DNA from: CALINF01 sp039990395 | GTDB taxonomy: Bacteria; Pseudomonadota; Gammaproteobacteria; Pseudomonadales; Halieaceae | NCBI GenBank assembly: GCA_039990395.1 | Contig: JBDXFZ010000139.1 | Coordinates: 434,001 to 498,000 of the forward strand | DNA: 64,000 nucleotides | Direction: 5' to 3' | Shown: positions 1 to 9,199 of the stretch, in pieces | Layout: every line of letters starts with the position of its first letter | Position numbering within the stretch: position 1 is the first letter of the stretch | Program-made: the position numbers and the translations under genes | The notes under the pieces: model-generated | Databases searched by the model: none | What the model was told of the DNA's origin: nothing | The model's input: the letters and a program-made list of their open reading frames with translations, nothing else

Positions 1-658
1 CACGCAACTGCCGCAAAGCGTGCATCACCTTGTCATTCCAGCCGTAGAAATCAGAGACGATGACTATCAGATAGTCGTGTCCGATACAGCTTTTTAGCCG
101 ATGCAGTGCCTCTAAAAGTGCTGCTGGATTACTCTTGGTGGCTTCGCCGACAGACAGAGATTGATTCATCGAGGCCAGCTGACCCAGCCAGGCCATTACC
201 TTGCGCTCGCCACGACTAGGGCTGAATTCCAGCTGTTTGCTGTCGTTGAACATCACGCAGCCCACACGGTCTCCAACACTGAGTACACGCCATGCAGTGA
301 GCGCTGCGACTTCTGCCGCAATGACTGACTTCATCTTCTCCTGACTGCCAAAAAACATCGGCAGTCGTTGGTCAACAACGATGTAGACAGGTCTGTCGCG
401 CTCCTCGGTATATACACGGACATGGGGTTTGCCCGTGCGATTGGTTACTCGCCAGTCCATGGTGCGAATATCATCACCAGGGCGATAGTGCCTTAACTCA
501 TCGAAATCCAGGCCGCGGCCGCGCAGGCGTGAACGTTTGCGGCCGCTAAGCAGTGAGCGAATTGGCTGCACCGGGAGATAGCTGAAGCCATGAGCGCTAT
601 AGCGAAGCTTTACCAGCGCCTTGAGGGAGGTATAAACCTGTGGATCATCAGAGCGCAT
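1..658 (-). CDS. DUF58 domain protein, 3' end cut by the window edge
   Basis: The reading frame starts at ATG 658 and runs open to base 1, so only about the first 219 residues are visible. It carries the family hallmark: a short conserved stretch LRHYRPGDDIRTMDWRVT, then TGKPHVRVYTEERDRPVY and the hydrophobic IVVD that begins a von Willebrand-A-like fold. A second hydrophobic strand ending in VSDFYGW follows near residue 205. DUF58 proteins usually lie directly after a MoxR AAA+ ATPase, and here the ATPase gene ends only 7 bases upstream. The pair is thought to act in metal-dependent complex maturation or envelope stress, but the target is unknown. The missing part should hold the end of the vWA-like domain. 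Confidence 0.9.
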   Translation of the reverse strand, partial: MRSDDPQVYTSLKALVKLRYSAHGFSYLPVQPIRSLLSGRKRSRLRGRGLDFDELRHYRPGDDIRTMDWRVTNRTGKPHVRVYTEERDRPVYIVVDQRLPMFFGSQEKMKSVIAAEVAALTAWRVLSVGDRVGCVMFNDSKQLEFSPSRGERKVMAWLGQLASMNQSLSVGEATKSNPAALLEALHRLKSCIGHDYLIVIVSDFYGWNDKVMHALRQLR

Positions 659-665
659 GATGGCC

Positions 666-1634
666 TCAGGCCACGGCAACCTGACGCAGAATCTCGTCGA
701 TAACCTGGTCCGGGGTTATGTTATCGGCGAGTGCGTCATAGCTGAGGATCAATCGATGTCGCATGATGGAATGCAGTATAGATTGTACGTCCTCTGGCAA
801 GACATGATCCCGGCCTTCCAGCCACGCGTTTGCGCGACAGGTGCGATGTAAGGCAATGCTAGCCCGCGGGCTGGAGCCCGTTGTAATCCAATGAGCCAGA
901 TCTTCTGAAAGCGCGGCAGGATTGCGCGTGGCCATCACCAGATCTACCAGGTATTGCTCCACAGCTGGCGCAATCTGCATATTCTGAATTTGCTCCCGCG
1001 CGGTAAAGATGTTGTCCTGTCCGATCATGTCTAAAGTGGCCGGTGCTTGGCCTTCCTCCGCCTGCAGGAGGTGCACGATTTCCAACTCCGCTGACGTATC
1101 GGGGTAGTCCACCCGTATTTTCATCAAGAAACGGTCCATCTGTGCCTCGGGTAAGGGGTAGGTGCCTTCTTGCTCAATAGGGTTTTGGGTGGCCAGCACC
1201 ATGAACAGCGGCGGCAGCTTGTAGGTTTTGCCGGCAACGGTGACCTGGCGTTCTTCCATTGCTTCAAGCAGGGCAGACTGCACTTTGGCCGGTGCCCGGT
1301 TTATTTCATCTGCCAACACCAATTCGCTAAAGATAGGCCCGGGCTGAAAACTTAGCTCCGACTTACCCTGGTTATCCTGATAAATCTCGTTGCCAGTTAC
1401 GTCTGATGGCAAGAGGTCGGGAGTGAACTGTATTCTCCCGAGCTTGGCACTTAGTACCTTCGAAAGCGTTTTGATCGATCGTGTTTTAGCCGTGCCGGGC
1501 AAACCCTCTAGCAGGACATTGCCATTACACAGCAGTGCCAGTGTCAGAGTCTTCACGACTTCCTCCTGACCTATTACTGACCGGCCAATCTGAGTCATCA
1601 TGGAATGTATGGCGCTGTGCTGTTCGCTGGACAA
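666..1634 (-). CDS. MoxR-family AAA+ ATPase
   Basis: This 322-residue protein is a MoxR-type AAA+ ATPase, a cytoplasmic chaperone-like enzyme that uses ATP to remodel or load cofactors into partner proteins. The Walker A motif GLPGTAKT is at about residues 44-51, Walker B LVLADE at 105-110, and the sensor-like ATQNP near 148. The family signature EGTYPLPEAQMDRF follows. The start is a TTG codon at 1634, preceded by a clear SD sequence AAGGAGA at 6 bases spacing. It is followed by the DUF58 gene in the usual MoxR/DUF58 order. A divergent lytic transglycosylase gene begins about 155 bases away, so the gap probably holds two promoters. Confidence 0.93.
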   Translation of the reverse strand: MSSEQHSAIHSMMTQIGRSVIGQEEVVKTLTLALLCNGNVLLEGLPGTAKTRSIKTLSKVLSAKLGRIQFTPDLLPSDVTGNEIYQDNQGKSELSFQPGPIFSELVLADEINRAPAKVQSALLEAMEERQVTVAGKTYKLPPLFMVLATQNPIEQEGTYPLPEAQMDRFLMKIRVDYPDTSAELEIVHLLQAEEGQAPATLDMIGQDNIFTAREQIQNMQIAPAVEQYLVDLVMATRNPAALSEDLAHWITTGSSPRASIALHRTCRANAWLEGRDHVLPEDVQSILHSIMRHRLILSYDALADNITPDQVIDEILRQVAVA

Positions 1635-1789
1635 GATATGTCTCCTTTGCGCTTGTGCCGATAGTCTATCGGCTCGATGAAATGATTATACTCGCGGCTC
1701 TGCGTGTAGCACAGTACACAACCAACAGGCCACACTGTATAGTCTACTCATTCACGTTTTGGCTCAGGCTTGCCGCTCTGCTCCCTTCA

Positions 1790-3223
1790 ATGTTATCGCG
1801 CTACCCTAAGACTATTCGCTACTGCATGCTCTTGTTTGCTCTGATCATGAGCGGGCGTGTGTGGGCGGTAGACCCGATAGAGCAGATGATGGCTCCGTGG
1901 CATGGTGATTTCACCGGCATTCGCGAGCGAGGTGTGCTTCGGGCGTTAGTAGTACCAAGCCGCACGGGTTATTTTTTCGATGGTTTGGAACCCAGAGGAT
2001 TGTCCCACGATACCCTGATTCAATTTGAGCAGTACCTGAATCGCAAGCTTAAAACGGGTACGCTCAAACTCGACATCGTCTTTATTCCGGTGAATCGCGA
2101 TCAAGTTATACCCGCTCTGGAGAATGGTGTGGGTGATCTGGCTGTGACTAACATGACTATCACTGACAATCGCGCGTATCGGGTCGACTTTTCCACACCT
2201 GTACTGACAGATGTTCAGGAGTTACTGGTTACTCACAGTAGCGCGGGTGAACTCACCTCACTCAGTGGCCAGCGTATCCATATTCGAGCCAGCAGTAGCT
2301 ACTTCCCCAGCCTTATGCGGGCGAACAATGCGTTGGTCATGTCTGGGCGACAGCCAGCAGATTACGTGATCGTAGATGAGTTTCTGGAGGACGAAGATCT
2401 ACTGGAGATGGTGAATGCCGGATTGATTCCGGCCGTTATTGTAGACTCACACAAGGCCTATTTTTGGCAGAAAATATTCAAGAACCTGCAAGTACAGGCA
2501 CAAGTTGCTGTGCGCGAAGGCGGAAAAATTGGCTGGGCGATGCGCAAAGATAGCCCCGAGCTCATGGAGATGGTGAATGGCTTTCTCAAGAAACATCGAA
2601 AAGGCACCATGTTTGGCAATATTGTATTCGAGCGTTATCTAGAGGATACCGAGTACGTTCACGGTGCACTGGCCAGCGAAGAGTTAGAGAAGCTGGAAGC
2701 AGTTCAGGATTACTTCAAAGCCTACGCCAAGCAATACGATTTTGACTGGCTCATGCTGTTGGCATTGGCCTATCAGGAGTCTCGCCTGGAACCCAAGGCA
2801 CGCAGTTCTTCGGGCGCGGTAGGCATTATGCAAATCAAACCCAGTACGGCGCGTGACAAGAACGTTAATATTAGAGATGTCACCAAGATCGAGAACAACA
2901 TTCATGCTGGCGTGAAGTACCTGCGCTTTATCCGTGATCGCTACTTTAGTGACCCTGGTATGGATCAGCTGGACCGGGTTCTATTCACCTTTGCCTCATA
3001 TAATGCAGGTCCCGGCCGCATCAGCAGGCTGCGCAAGGAAACCGCTCGCCAAGGCCTCGATCCAAACATTTGGTTTGATAATGTTGAAAAGGTAGCGGCC
3101 CAGCGCGTTGGTCGTGAGCCTGTGCACTATGTCGGCAATATTCTTAAGTATTGGGTGGCGTATAAGCTTGCTCTTGAAAACTCAACCATCACGCCGCAGG
3201 CGTGGGAACTGGCAGCCTTGTAG
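1790..3223 (+). CDS. MltF-like membrane-bound lytic transglycosylase
   Basis: The protein has two domains, as in MltF. A periplasmic solute-binding domain (bacterial family 3 type) spans about residues 45-290, and a C-terminal lysozyme-like SLT domain spans about 310-460. The SLT part shows the catalytic glutamate in AYQESRL (Glu330) and the family motif SGAVGIMQI. It would cleave peptidoglycan glycan strands to anhydro-muropeptides. I chose ATG 1790 because it begins a proper signal peptide (basic start, hydrophobic core MLLFALIMSG, cleavage near VWA-VD). The same frame is open back to 1535, but that part overlaps the divergent MoxR gene and has no signal features. No strong SD precedes 1790, so the start is uncertain. 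Confidence 0.88.
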   Translation: MLSRYPKTIRYCMLLFALIMSGRVWAVDPIEQMMAPWHGDFTGIRERGVLRALVVPSRTGYFFDGLEPRGLSHDTLIQFEQYLNRKLKTGTLKLDIVFIPVNRDQVIPALENGVGDLAVTNMTITDNRAYRVDFSTPVLTDVQELLVTHSSAGELTSLSGQRIHIRASSSYFPSLMRANNALVMSGRQPADYVIVDEFLEDEDLLEMVNAGLIPAVIVDSHKAYFWQKIFKNLQVQAQVAVREGGKIGWAMRKDSPELMEMVNGFLKKHRKGTMFGNIVFERYLEDTEYVHGALASEELEKLEAVQDYFKAYAKQYDFDWLMLLALAYQESRLEPKARSSSGAVGIMQIKPSTARDKNVNIRDVTKIENNIHAGVKYLRFIRDRYFSDPGMDQLDRVLFTFASYNAGPGRISRLRKETARQGLDPNIWFDNVEKVAAQRVGREPVHYVGNILKYWVAYKLALENSTITPQAWELAAL

Positions 3224-3305
3224 TGTGGTATCTAGGTTGGCTCGTTGAAATGGCCGACGGCAGTGGTATCGTCAAATTCCGATTTCTCCCTGCAAGGTGC
3301 ATTCG

Positions 3306-4514
3306 ATGTCAGGACTATTGAATCCTCCGCGATACTTTCGAGATATGAAATTCCAATCGCACAGTCAGCGTTCTGTCAGCTGGCTTGAGCTTTTCTATGA
3401 TCTTGTTTATGTCGCTACGTTCATTCAGTTGGGTAATTTCCTGGGCGATCACCTGTCGGTAGTAGGCGTCAGTCAATTCTTGATCATGGTCACGGCGATC
3501 TGGTGGGCCTGGTCCGGAATGGCATTTTTCCAGAATCGTTTTGTGGTCGACGATCTGCCACATAGAATTCTGACGTTTATCCAGATTTCTGCGATTGCAA
3601 TTATGGGGCTCAGTCTCAGTGAAGCATTCGGGGAGCTTGGTAGGCAGTTCACCATCTCTTACATTGTGACGCGGTTGGTGCTCGTTTTAATGTACATCAG
3701 AGCCATGCTTTCAGTTCCTGAGAGCCGCAAATTTACCGGAAGATACGCTGCAGGCTTTACATTGGGCGCCGCGTTCTGGGCGCTATCGCTTCTCGTCTCC
3801 GGGGAATATCAATGGCTTTGCTGGCTTGTAGGGATCAGTGTCGAACTCGCCGTTCCCAAGCTGCCCGGGATTCGACCCTATCGAAAAAAATGGGCTATCG
3901 ACAGTCATCATATTGCCGAGCGATTTGGCATTTTCATCATCATTGTTATGGGCGAATCTTTCATCAAATTCCTGAGTGTCACTGAAGGGTACGATGTCGG
4001 CGCAGAACAGCTTACCTATGGAGGGGCAGGCTTGGTGGTGATCTTTGTACTCTGGTGGTTGTACTTTACCGGCCTGCCGAGTGCCTCATTGAATACCGCT
4101 AACGACCGGCGAGCCATGGCATGGGTCTACGGGCACCTGCCACTGACAGTCGGTCTGGTCGCCGCCGGGGTATCAGCCAAAAAACTGTTCCTTGTCGACG
4201 TAAATGCACACAGTTTCGCGTTGCCTGAAGAATATCGACTGCTGTACATTTCGTCTCTGGTCCTCTACTTCCTGTCGCTTGTCATCATAGACTTGGGATT
4301 ACAGTTTGGGAGGGGGCGCCATTATCGATCGGCTCGGCTGACAGGCAACTTGGTGGCCGCTGTGCTTATTGCGTTGGTTGGTTTGGTATCGGATCAATTC
4401 ACCGGAGCAAACATGGTCAGAATTGTCGCAGCGGTGATGCTGGCCCAGCTTTGTTACAGGATTTACCTAGACAGCAGGTTCAGTGTAAAAGAAGCGCTGC
4501 GGGTTCAGGGCTAG
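3306..4514 (+). CDS. LtrA-family (low temperature requirement) membrane protein
   Basis: This is a polytopic inner-membrane protein of about 402 residues with roughly ten hydrophobic segments. The N-terminal signature VSWLELFYDLVYVATF is typical of the LtrA family, and so is the later segment HHIAERFGIFIIIVMGES. The family was named from a Listeria cold-growth mutant, and its biochemical role is unknown. A GTG at 3297 is in frame, but the sequence CAAGGTG around it makes a good SD for ATG 3306, so I use the ATG. It stands alone between the MltF-like gene and the convergent HNH gene. Confidence 0.85.
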   Translation: MSGLLNPPRYFRDMKFQSHSQRSVSWLELFYDLVYVATFIQLGNFLGDHLSVVGVSQFLIMVTAIWWAWSGMAFFQNRFVVDDLPHRILTFIQISAIAIMGLSLSEAFGELGRQFTISYIVTRLVLVLMYIRAMLSVPESRKFTGRYAAGFTLGAAFWALSLLVSGEYQWLCWLVGISVELAVPKLPGIRPYRKKWAIDSHHIAERFGIFIIIVMGESFIKFLSVTEGYDVGAEQLTYGGAGLVVIFVLWWLYFTGLPSASLNTANDRRAMAWVYGHLPLTVGLVAAGVSAKKLFLVDVNAHSFALPEEYRLLYISSLVLYFLSLVIIDLGLQFGRGRHYRSARLTGNLVAAVLIALVGLVSDQFTGANMVRIVAAVMLAQLCYRIYLDSRFSVKEALRVQG

Positions 4515-4547
4515 CACCCCCCTAGGCCACCTCGAAATATAGTTTGG

Positions 4548-5099
4548 CTAGTTAGCCCAGGCACGCTTTGCTTTGAACTGCTTGGACAAGTAGTCCATCT
4601 GATCGGCCAGAATTCTGTCTTTGGCCAGAAAGTGCCACTCAAAAGGGTTGGGTCTAAACGGCACGGCTAGTAGTGGCATGCCTGCTTCCTCAGGAGTGAG
4701 GTTATCTTTTTGCCAGTTGCATCGCTTACAGGCCGCTACTACATTCTCCCAGCGATCCCTGCCTCCACGCGACGCAGGCATCACATGATCCCGGGTGAGC
4801 TCCGAGCGAGTGTGTCGTTGACCACAGTACAAACAACGATGATCATCGCGGCGAAACAGAGTCCGATTACAAAGTGGGGGAGTGAAGCCCTGCACGATAC
4901 GACCTTGCAGGGCAATGATAGGTTGTAGATCGATTCGAGAGCGCAGCCCGCTAAGACGTTGAATGCCACCGAAAACCGGGGGAAGTACATCCCCGATGCC
5001 ATATACGACATCGCCTCTGGCGTAGGCAGAAATTGCCTCGTGTATGCTGAGCCAACCGCGGGGTTGTCCAGCAAGATCCAACTTAAGTATTGGCTGCAT
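4548..5099 (-). CDS. HNH endonuclease family protein
   Basis: This 183-residue protein has a complete C-terminal HNH/zinc module: CxxC at 89/92 (CLYC), the D-H pair at 104-105 (RDHVMPAS), N119 (WENVV) and a second CxxC at 124/127 followed by N128. Such proteins are small metal-dependent nucleases. This subfamily is a widespread stand-alone chromosomal gene of unknown biological role, unlike mobile-intron HNH enzymes. Residues 1-80 have no motif I recognise. No intron, toxin, restriction or phage gene lies nearby, so a repair or housekeeping role is more likely than a parasitic one. Confidence 0.88.
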   Translation of the reverse strand: MQPILKLDLAGQPRGWLSIHEAISAYARGDVVYGIGDVLPPVFGGIQRLSGLRSRIDLQPIIALQGRIVQGFTPPLCNRTLFRRDDHRCLYCGQRHTRSELTRDHVMPASRGGRDRWENVVAACKRCNWQKDNLTPEEAGMPLLAVPFRPNPFEWHFLAKDRILADQMDYLSKQFKAKRAWAN

Positions 5100-5183
5100 A
5101 GTCTCCCACTCGTAGGGATGCCACCTAAGCTACTGCAAATTCGGTTACTTAACAATCGTGAATAGTAGTGAAGAGATCAACGA

Positions 5184-5795
5184 CTAATTGGCCAGCCAGG
5201 ATTGCTCTACCAAGGTCTCGCCATTATTCAAAATGGCGCCCTCGAATAGATCCCCAGACATGACTTCACCGACGCCAGCCGGTGTGCCTGTCATAATGAT
5301 ATCGCCATCTTCCAAAGACATGAATTGCTGAATCTGTGACAGTACATATAGCGGTTTGTATATCATGAGTTCTACTCCGCCGTGTTGCCGAGCCTCGCCG
5401 TTAACGTGCAGCCTTACTTGCAATCCCAGCCGGTCTTCAGGACAAGAGACAAACTCACTGAATACCGCAGAGCCATCAAACCCTTTGGCGCGCTCCCATG
5501 GCAGTCCCTTGGCCTTGAGCGAGCTCTGCAATGTACGTTTAGTTAAATCCAGCCCAAATCCTACACCTGCAAAAGTCTGATTGATGACCAAAAATGCGAT
5601 CTCGCTTTCGTAGTGTAGGGGTTCACCTAGATTTGCATGTAAATGTCGGGAAATGGCCGAATTAGGTTTATTGAAAATCACCATATCGCTGGGTGTCTCG
5701 TTACCCAATTCAGCTATATGTGCTGCGTAGTTGCGTCCTACACAGACGATTTTAGAGGGCTTTAGCGCGCCGAAAGGGGTTTTGACTGAGTGCAT
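5184..5795 (-). CDS. fumarylacetoacetate hydrolase (FAH) family protein
   Basis: This 203-residue protein is the short single-domain form of the FAH family, like YcgM. Such enzymes hydrolyse or decarboxylate acylpyruvates and related 2-oxo acids with a divalent metal. Visible family features are KIVCVGRNYAAH at the start, the metal-ligand glutamates in HYESEIAF, the segment PWERAKGFDGSA, and the C-terminal IMTGTPAGVG motif. It is a single gene with no pathway partner beside it. The exact substrate cannot be read from sequence; oxaloacetate or acylpyruvate are the usual ones. Confidence 0.9.
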   Translation of the reverse strand: MHSVKTPFGALKPSKIVCVGRNYAAHIAELGNETPSDMVIFNKPNSAISRHLHANLGEPLHYESEIAFLVINQTFAGVGFGLDLTKRTLQSSLKAKGLPWERAKGFDGSAVFSEFVSCPEDRLGLQVRLHVNGEARQHGGVELMIYKPLYVLSQIQQFMSLEDGDIIMTGTPAGVGEVMSGDLFEGAILNNGETLVEQSWLAN

Positions 5796-5970
5796 GCGAG
5801 GTCCTCATTCAAGGTGAAAAACGTAATCATAACGTTAAGACAGGGTCGCGTCGTGTGAGAAGCGCTTTAGACTTTTCGTTGAATGGACTTTAGCGTGCGA
5901 TGAGAGCGATGAATATTAGGCTCAAGTATCGGTATACTCAGCTATTCATCCCCAAATAGCGGTGGTATTT

Positions 5971-7791
5971 GTGAAAGCTTTTTTTGTCAGACTGGGAAGT
6001 GTTTTGACCAGCGTACGCATCTGGACCGTCAACGTGTTCACGCTGCTGATACTGGTTTATGTGGTGGGTATGGTTGTTTTTGCACTGCGTCAAATACCGG
6101 GCGAGCAAGACCCTTCGGGGAAAGTATTGATCCTGAATCCAGAGGGAGTCGTGCTGGATCAGGAAGTTTACCCCTCCGATCTGGAATTCCCGTTTTCCCT
6201 ACCTGATGAAGAACAGATCCAATCACGAGATCTTATCAAGTTGATTCGTGCGGCAGCGCAGGATGAGCGACTCGGTGGTGTATTGGTAGACTTCAGTAAT
6301 ACCTCTTTTTCTGGCGCGAGTACGGCCCTCAATATTGCCGAAGAGCTGGCGGCACTCAAAGCGTCCGGCAAGTCGGTTATTGCCTATAGCGAAAGCCTGA
6401 CGACGGGCTCCTATCTGATGGCGGCGCAAGCGGAAGAAATTTATGTGCATCCCTCAGGCGCTGTAGCGATCAGTGGCCTGGGGGGCTATCGGGATTACAC
6501 CAGAGAGCTGACTGACAAGCTCAAGATTACTATCCACAATTACAGCCAAGGCGATTACAAGTCGTACGTTGAAGGTTTTACGCGTACCGATATGTCGGAC
6601 GCCGACCGGGAACAGCGCACTGCGCTTTACGGCCCCATTTGGAGTGCGATGAAACAGCAGATGGCTACGCCGCGTGGATTAAGCCCTGAGCTATTTCAGG
6701 ATCTTGCGGACAACCATGTTATCCCGCTGTTAACAGAGGCGGGCTATGACAACCTGACTTACGCAGCCAGCAATAGCATTATAGATGGCACCAAGACTTT
6801 TCCTGAATTTCGCTCCTTCATGATAGAGAAATTTGGCAAGGACGAATCTGAAGACCAGGAACGGGATACCTATCCCCATATTGGCTGGTCGGCCTATCAG
6901 GCGCAGATACCGGCCGAGGAAGAGCCGAGCGAAAATGCGATAGCGGTTGTATTCGTGGAGGGGGCGATTCAAACCGGAGAGATGGCCCCTGGAGTAGCGG
7001 GTTCAGATGACATCGCGCCTTTGCTTCGCCGTGCTCACGAGAGTGATAAAACGCGGGCGATTGTGTTGCGAGTCAACAGCCCCGGTGGATCCATACTAGG
7101 CAGCGATATTATTCGCGACGAACTTGAGGCGGCGTCCTCCAAAGGACTTCCTATCGTCGTGTCCATGGGTGATGTGGCCGCATCTGGTGGTGTTTGGGTG
7201 AGCACGCCCGCTGACGCGATTTTTGCTGAACCGACCACTATCACTGGCTCTATAGGTGTGGCTGTGGCATTTCCCACCATCGAAAACGCGCTTGACCACA
7301 TCGGGATAAAGCTTGATGGCGTCACGACCAGTGCTAACGCCGGTTGGAGTTTAGCGCGACCCGTGGATGAAAAGCTCGATGCCATTTTTGCTCGGTGGGC
7401 TAGTAGTTCTTATCAGCGCTTTATCAATGTGGTTGCCCAGAGCCGCGATAAGGAGCCGGACTATATTCGCTCGATCGCAGGTGGTCGTGTCTGGCTGGCC
7501 CCCAGCGCGCTGGAGCTTGGATTGATTGACCAGTTGGGTACCATGGAAGACGCCATTGAGTTTGCCGCTACACAAGCCGAGCTTGAAGACTATAAAGTCA
7601 GTTATGTGGTTAAGCCGGTCTCTCCCGCAATGGCTTTGCTTCGCCGCTTCTCCATTGCTACGAGCAAGGTTGGCCAGAGTTCTTTTAATCTGTTTGCAGC
7701 AAAGGCGGCCAGTCTGCTGGACACGCTGGGCAATATCAGCGAGCCTCGCGCGACCGTAATGTGCACGGTGTGCTCAGTGGAAATACTGTAA
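5971..7791 (+). CDS. sppA: signal peptide peptidase SppA, long (67K) type
   Basis: This is an inner-membrane serine protease that degrades cleaved signal peptides. The protein is about 606 residues, the long two-repeat form. One N-terminal transmembrane segment lies at about residues 15-40. The catalytic lysine is in the first repeat (DYKSYVEGFTR, Lys197), and the nucleophile serine is in the second (ASGGVWVST, Ser405), matching the split Lys/Ser dyad of E. coli SppA. GTG 5971 has GGTGG about 6 bases in front; GTG 5962 would add three residues. A secreted TPR protein gene starts 8 bases after the stop, so the two are probably cotranscribed. Confidence 0.95.
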   Translation: MKAFFVRLGSVLTSVRIWTVNVFTLLILVYVVGMVVFALRQIPGEQDPSGKVLILNPEGVVLDQEVYPSDLEFPFSLPDEEQIQSRDLIKLIRAAAQDERLGGVLVDFSNTSFSGASTALNIAEELAALKASGKSVIAYSESLTTGSYLMAAQAEEIYVHPSGAVAISGLGGYRDYTRELTDKLKITIHNYSQGDYKSYVEGFTRTDMSDADREQRTALYGPIWSAMKQQMATPRGLSPELFQDLADNHVIPLLTEAGYDNLTYAASNSIIDGTKTFPEFRSFMIEKFGKDESEDQERDTYPHIGWSAYQAQIPAEEEPSENAIAVVFVEGAIQTGEMAPGVAGSDDIAPLLRRAHESDKTRAIVLRVNSPGGSILGSDIIRDELEAASSKGLPIVVSMGDVAASGGVWVSTPADAIFAEPTTITGSIGVAVAFPTIENALDHIGIKLDGVTTSANAGWSLARPVDEKLDAIFARWASSSYQRFINVVAQSRDKEPDYIRSIAGGRVWLAPSALELGLIDQLGTMEDAIEFAATQAELEDYKVSYVVKPVSPAMALLRRFSIATSKVGQSSFNLFAAKAASLLDTLGNISEPRATVMCTVCSVEIL

Positions 7792-7798
7792 CGGTGAC

Positions 7799-9199
7799 AT
7801 GACCGCGCTTGTGCTGGCAGTTTCGTTGAGAATTCGTTTTGTGTTCAACGCATTGCCCAGGCTATGCGCGCTATTTTTGTTGTTAGCTCTATTGCCAGAG
7901 TCTGCACTGGCACATTTGCCAGCCATGTTTGGGCGTGATTTTGTTCGTTATGTGCCATCGCAAGAGGCTAAGCCGGCCCTCGCTGGCGTGCGACAGGAAG
8001 GTATCGAGGGTGACTTTGGTGATGAGGTGATGGCCGATGCTGATCCAGAGTTAGATAGTGAATCCGAGGCGCCGTCCAACGAACCTGATGCTAGTCCTTT
8101 TAAGAACAAAATCGCGGAAGTAGAGAGTGGCGATGGCCCCTATGCGGATGGGCTCGTCGAGCCGCTGAGTAGTCTGGGGAAATACTATCAGTCTATCGGC
8201 GAAAACGACGAAGCAATCAATGTGTACCGTCGCGCACTGCATGTCGCCCGCGTGAACGACGGTTTGGTTGATACCCGTCAGCTTCCGGTGCTTCGGCAGA
8301 TGATGGACTTGTATCGAACGACAGATGACCGTTTTGCGCTGGATGCCAGCTACGAATATTTCTTTAGGTTGCAGCGCCTTGGTGCGCCGCCTTATACGCA
8401 AGCTAAAATGGATGCCATCTTCGAGTACTTAAGCTGGCAGCGCGAAGCTTACACCACACGTTTGGATGGTACGGCGCGGAACCGACTGTTACAAACCTAC
8501 GAGGTAAATGAGCGAATCCTCACGTCGCTGATCGAAGCACCGGAGTTTAACTTGACCTGGTATCGACAGTTGGTAAGCAGCCAGATACACCACTTGTACC
8601 TGTTGCTTGGGGATGAACCGATTGAAGACCAGCTGGAACCGATTCTCTCTGGTGCAAATCATGGTGGGTTGATTAGTTCAGAGGACATGGTTCGCCGGCG
8701 CATCGAGTATATACAGAGGGCGGGAGTTACCCTGGGTTCCAGGCTGCTGATGGAGCAGATTGATCGTTGTGAGGCGATGGATCCAAAGCTACGAGCAGGC
8801 ATGTGGATAGAGCTGGGTGACTGGTATCAGTGGAATAGCGAGCTCAAGCGCGCCAACGAGTCTTATCGCAGTGCGATAGCACTGCTGCGCGAATCCGAGC
8901 ATGACGATTTAATAGAGCGCTGGCTGGGAGAACCCGTGGAACTGCCCGATGAGACTGCCGTCTGGTTGCAGCGCAGGGATAAAACAGTGCCTGATCGCGC
9001 GGTGGTGGCTTTGCGCTTTGACATCTCAGCACGCGGCAATGTGAGCAACACTGAGGTTATGGAAGTGCCTGAGGAAGCCTCGGCGGAGAGCTTGCGCATT
9101 CGTCGGATGCTGCGGGATACCCACTTCAGACCACGGATCGTTAGTGGAGAACCTGAAGCCACAATAGGCGTGGAAAGGAGCTATAAGTTAATCGACTGA
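7799..9199 (+). CDS. exported TPR protein with TonB-C-like end, function unknown
   Basis: The 466-residue product begins with a hydrophobic signal region ending near ALA-HL (residues 28-40). An acidic linker of about 50 residues follows. Helical repeats resembling tetratricopeptides include a stretch around residue 130 (YYQSIGENDEAINVYRRAL). The last 70 residues (VALRFDISARGNVSNTEVM, then FRPRI) resemble the C-terminal fold of TonB-like proteins, which often binds outer-membrane partners or peptidoglycan. It lies 8 bases after sppA. Its 3' end overlaps the convergent decarboxylase by 19 bases. A periplasmic scaffold role is inferred only from the domains. Confidence 0.7.
   Translation: MTALVLAVSLRIRFVFNALPRLCALFLLLALLPESALAHLPAMFGRDFVRYVPSQEAKPALAGVRQEGIEGDFGDEVMADADPELDSESEAPSNEPDASPFKNKIAEVESGDGPYADGLVEPLSSLGKYYQSIGENDEAINVYRRALHVARVNDGLVDTRQLPVLRQMMDLYRTTDDRFALDASYEYFFRLQRLGAPPYTQAKMDAIFEYLSWQREAYTTRLDGTARNRLLQTYEVNERILTSLIEAPEFNLTWYRQLVSSQIHHLYLLLGDEPIEDQLEPILSGANHGGLISSEDMVRRRIEYIQRAGVTLGSRLLMEQIDRCEAMDPKLRAGMWIELGDWYQWNSELKRANESYRSAIALLRESEHDDLIERWLGEPVELPDETAVWLQRRDKTVPDRAVVALRFDISARGNVSNTEVMEVPEEASAESLRIRRMLRDTHFRPRIVSGEPEATIGVERSYKLID

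Noticed and set aside
1535..1789. 85-residue N-terminal extension of the MltF-like protein
   Set aside because: It overlaps the divergent MoxR gene, is followed by a proper signal peptide at 1790, and has no domain.
7908..7919. TGGCACATTTGC inside the TPR protein gene as a sigma-54 promoter
   Set aside because: The spacing between GG and GC is too short for RpoN and it lies inside a coding region.
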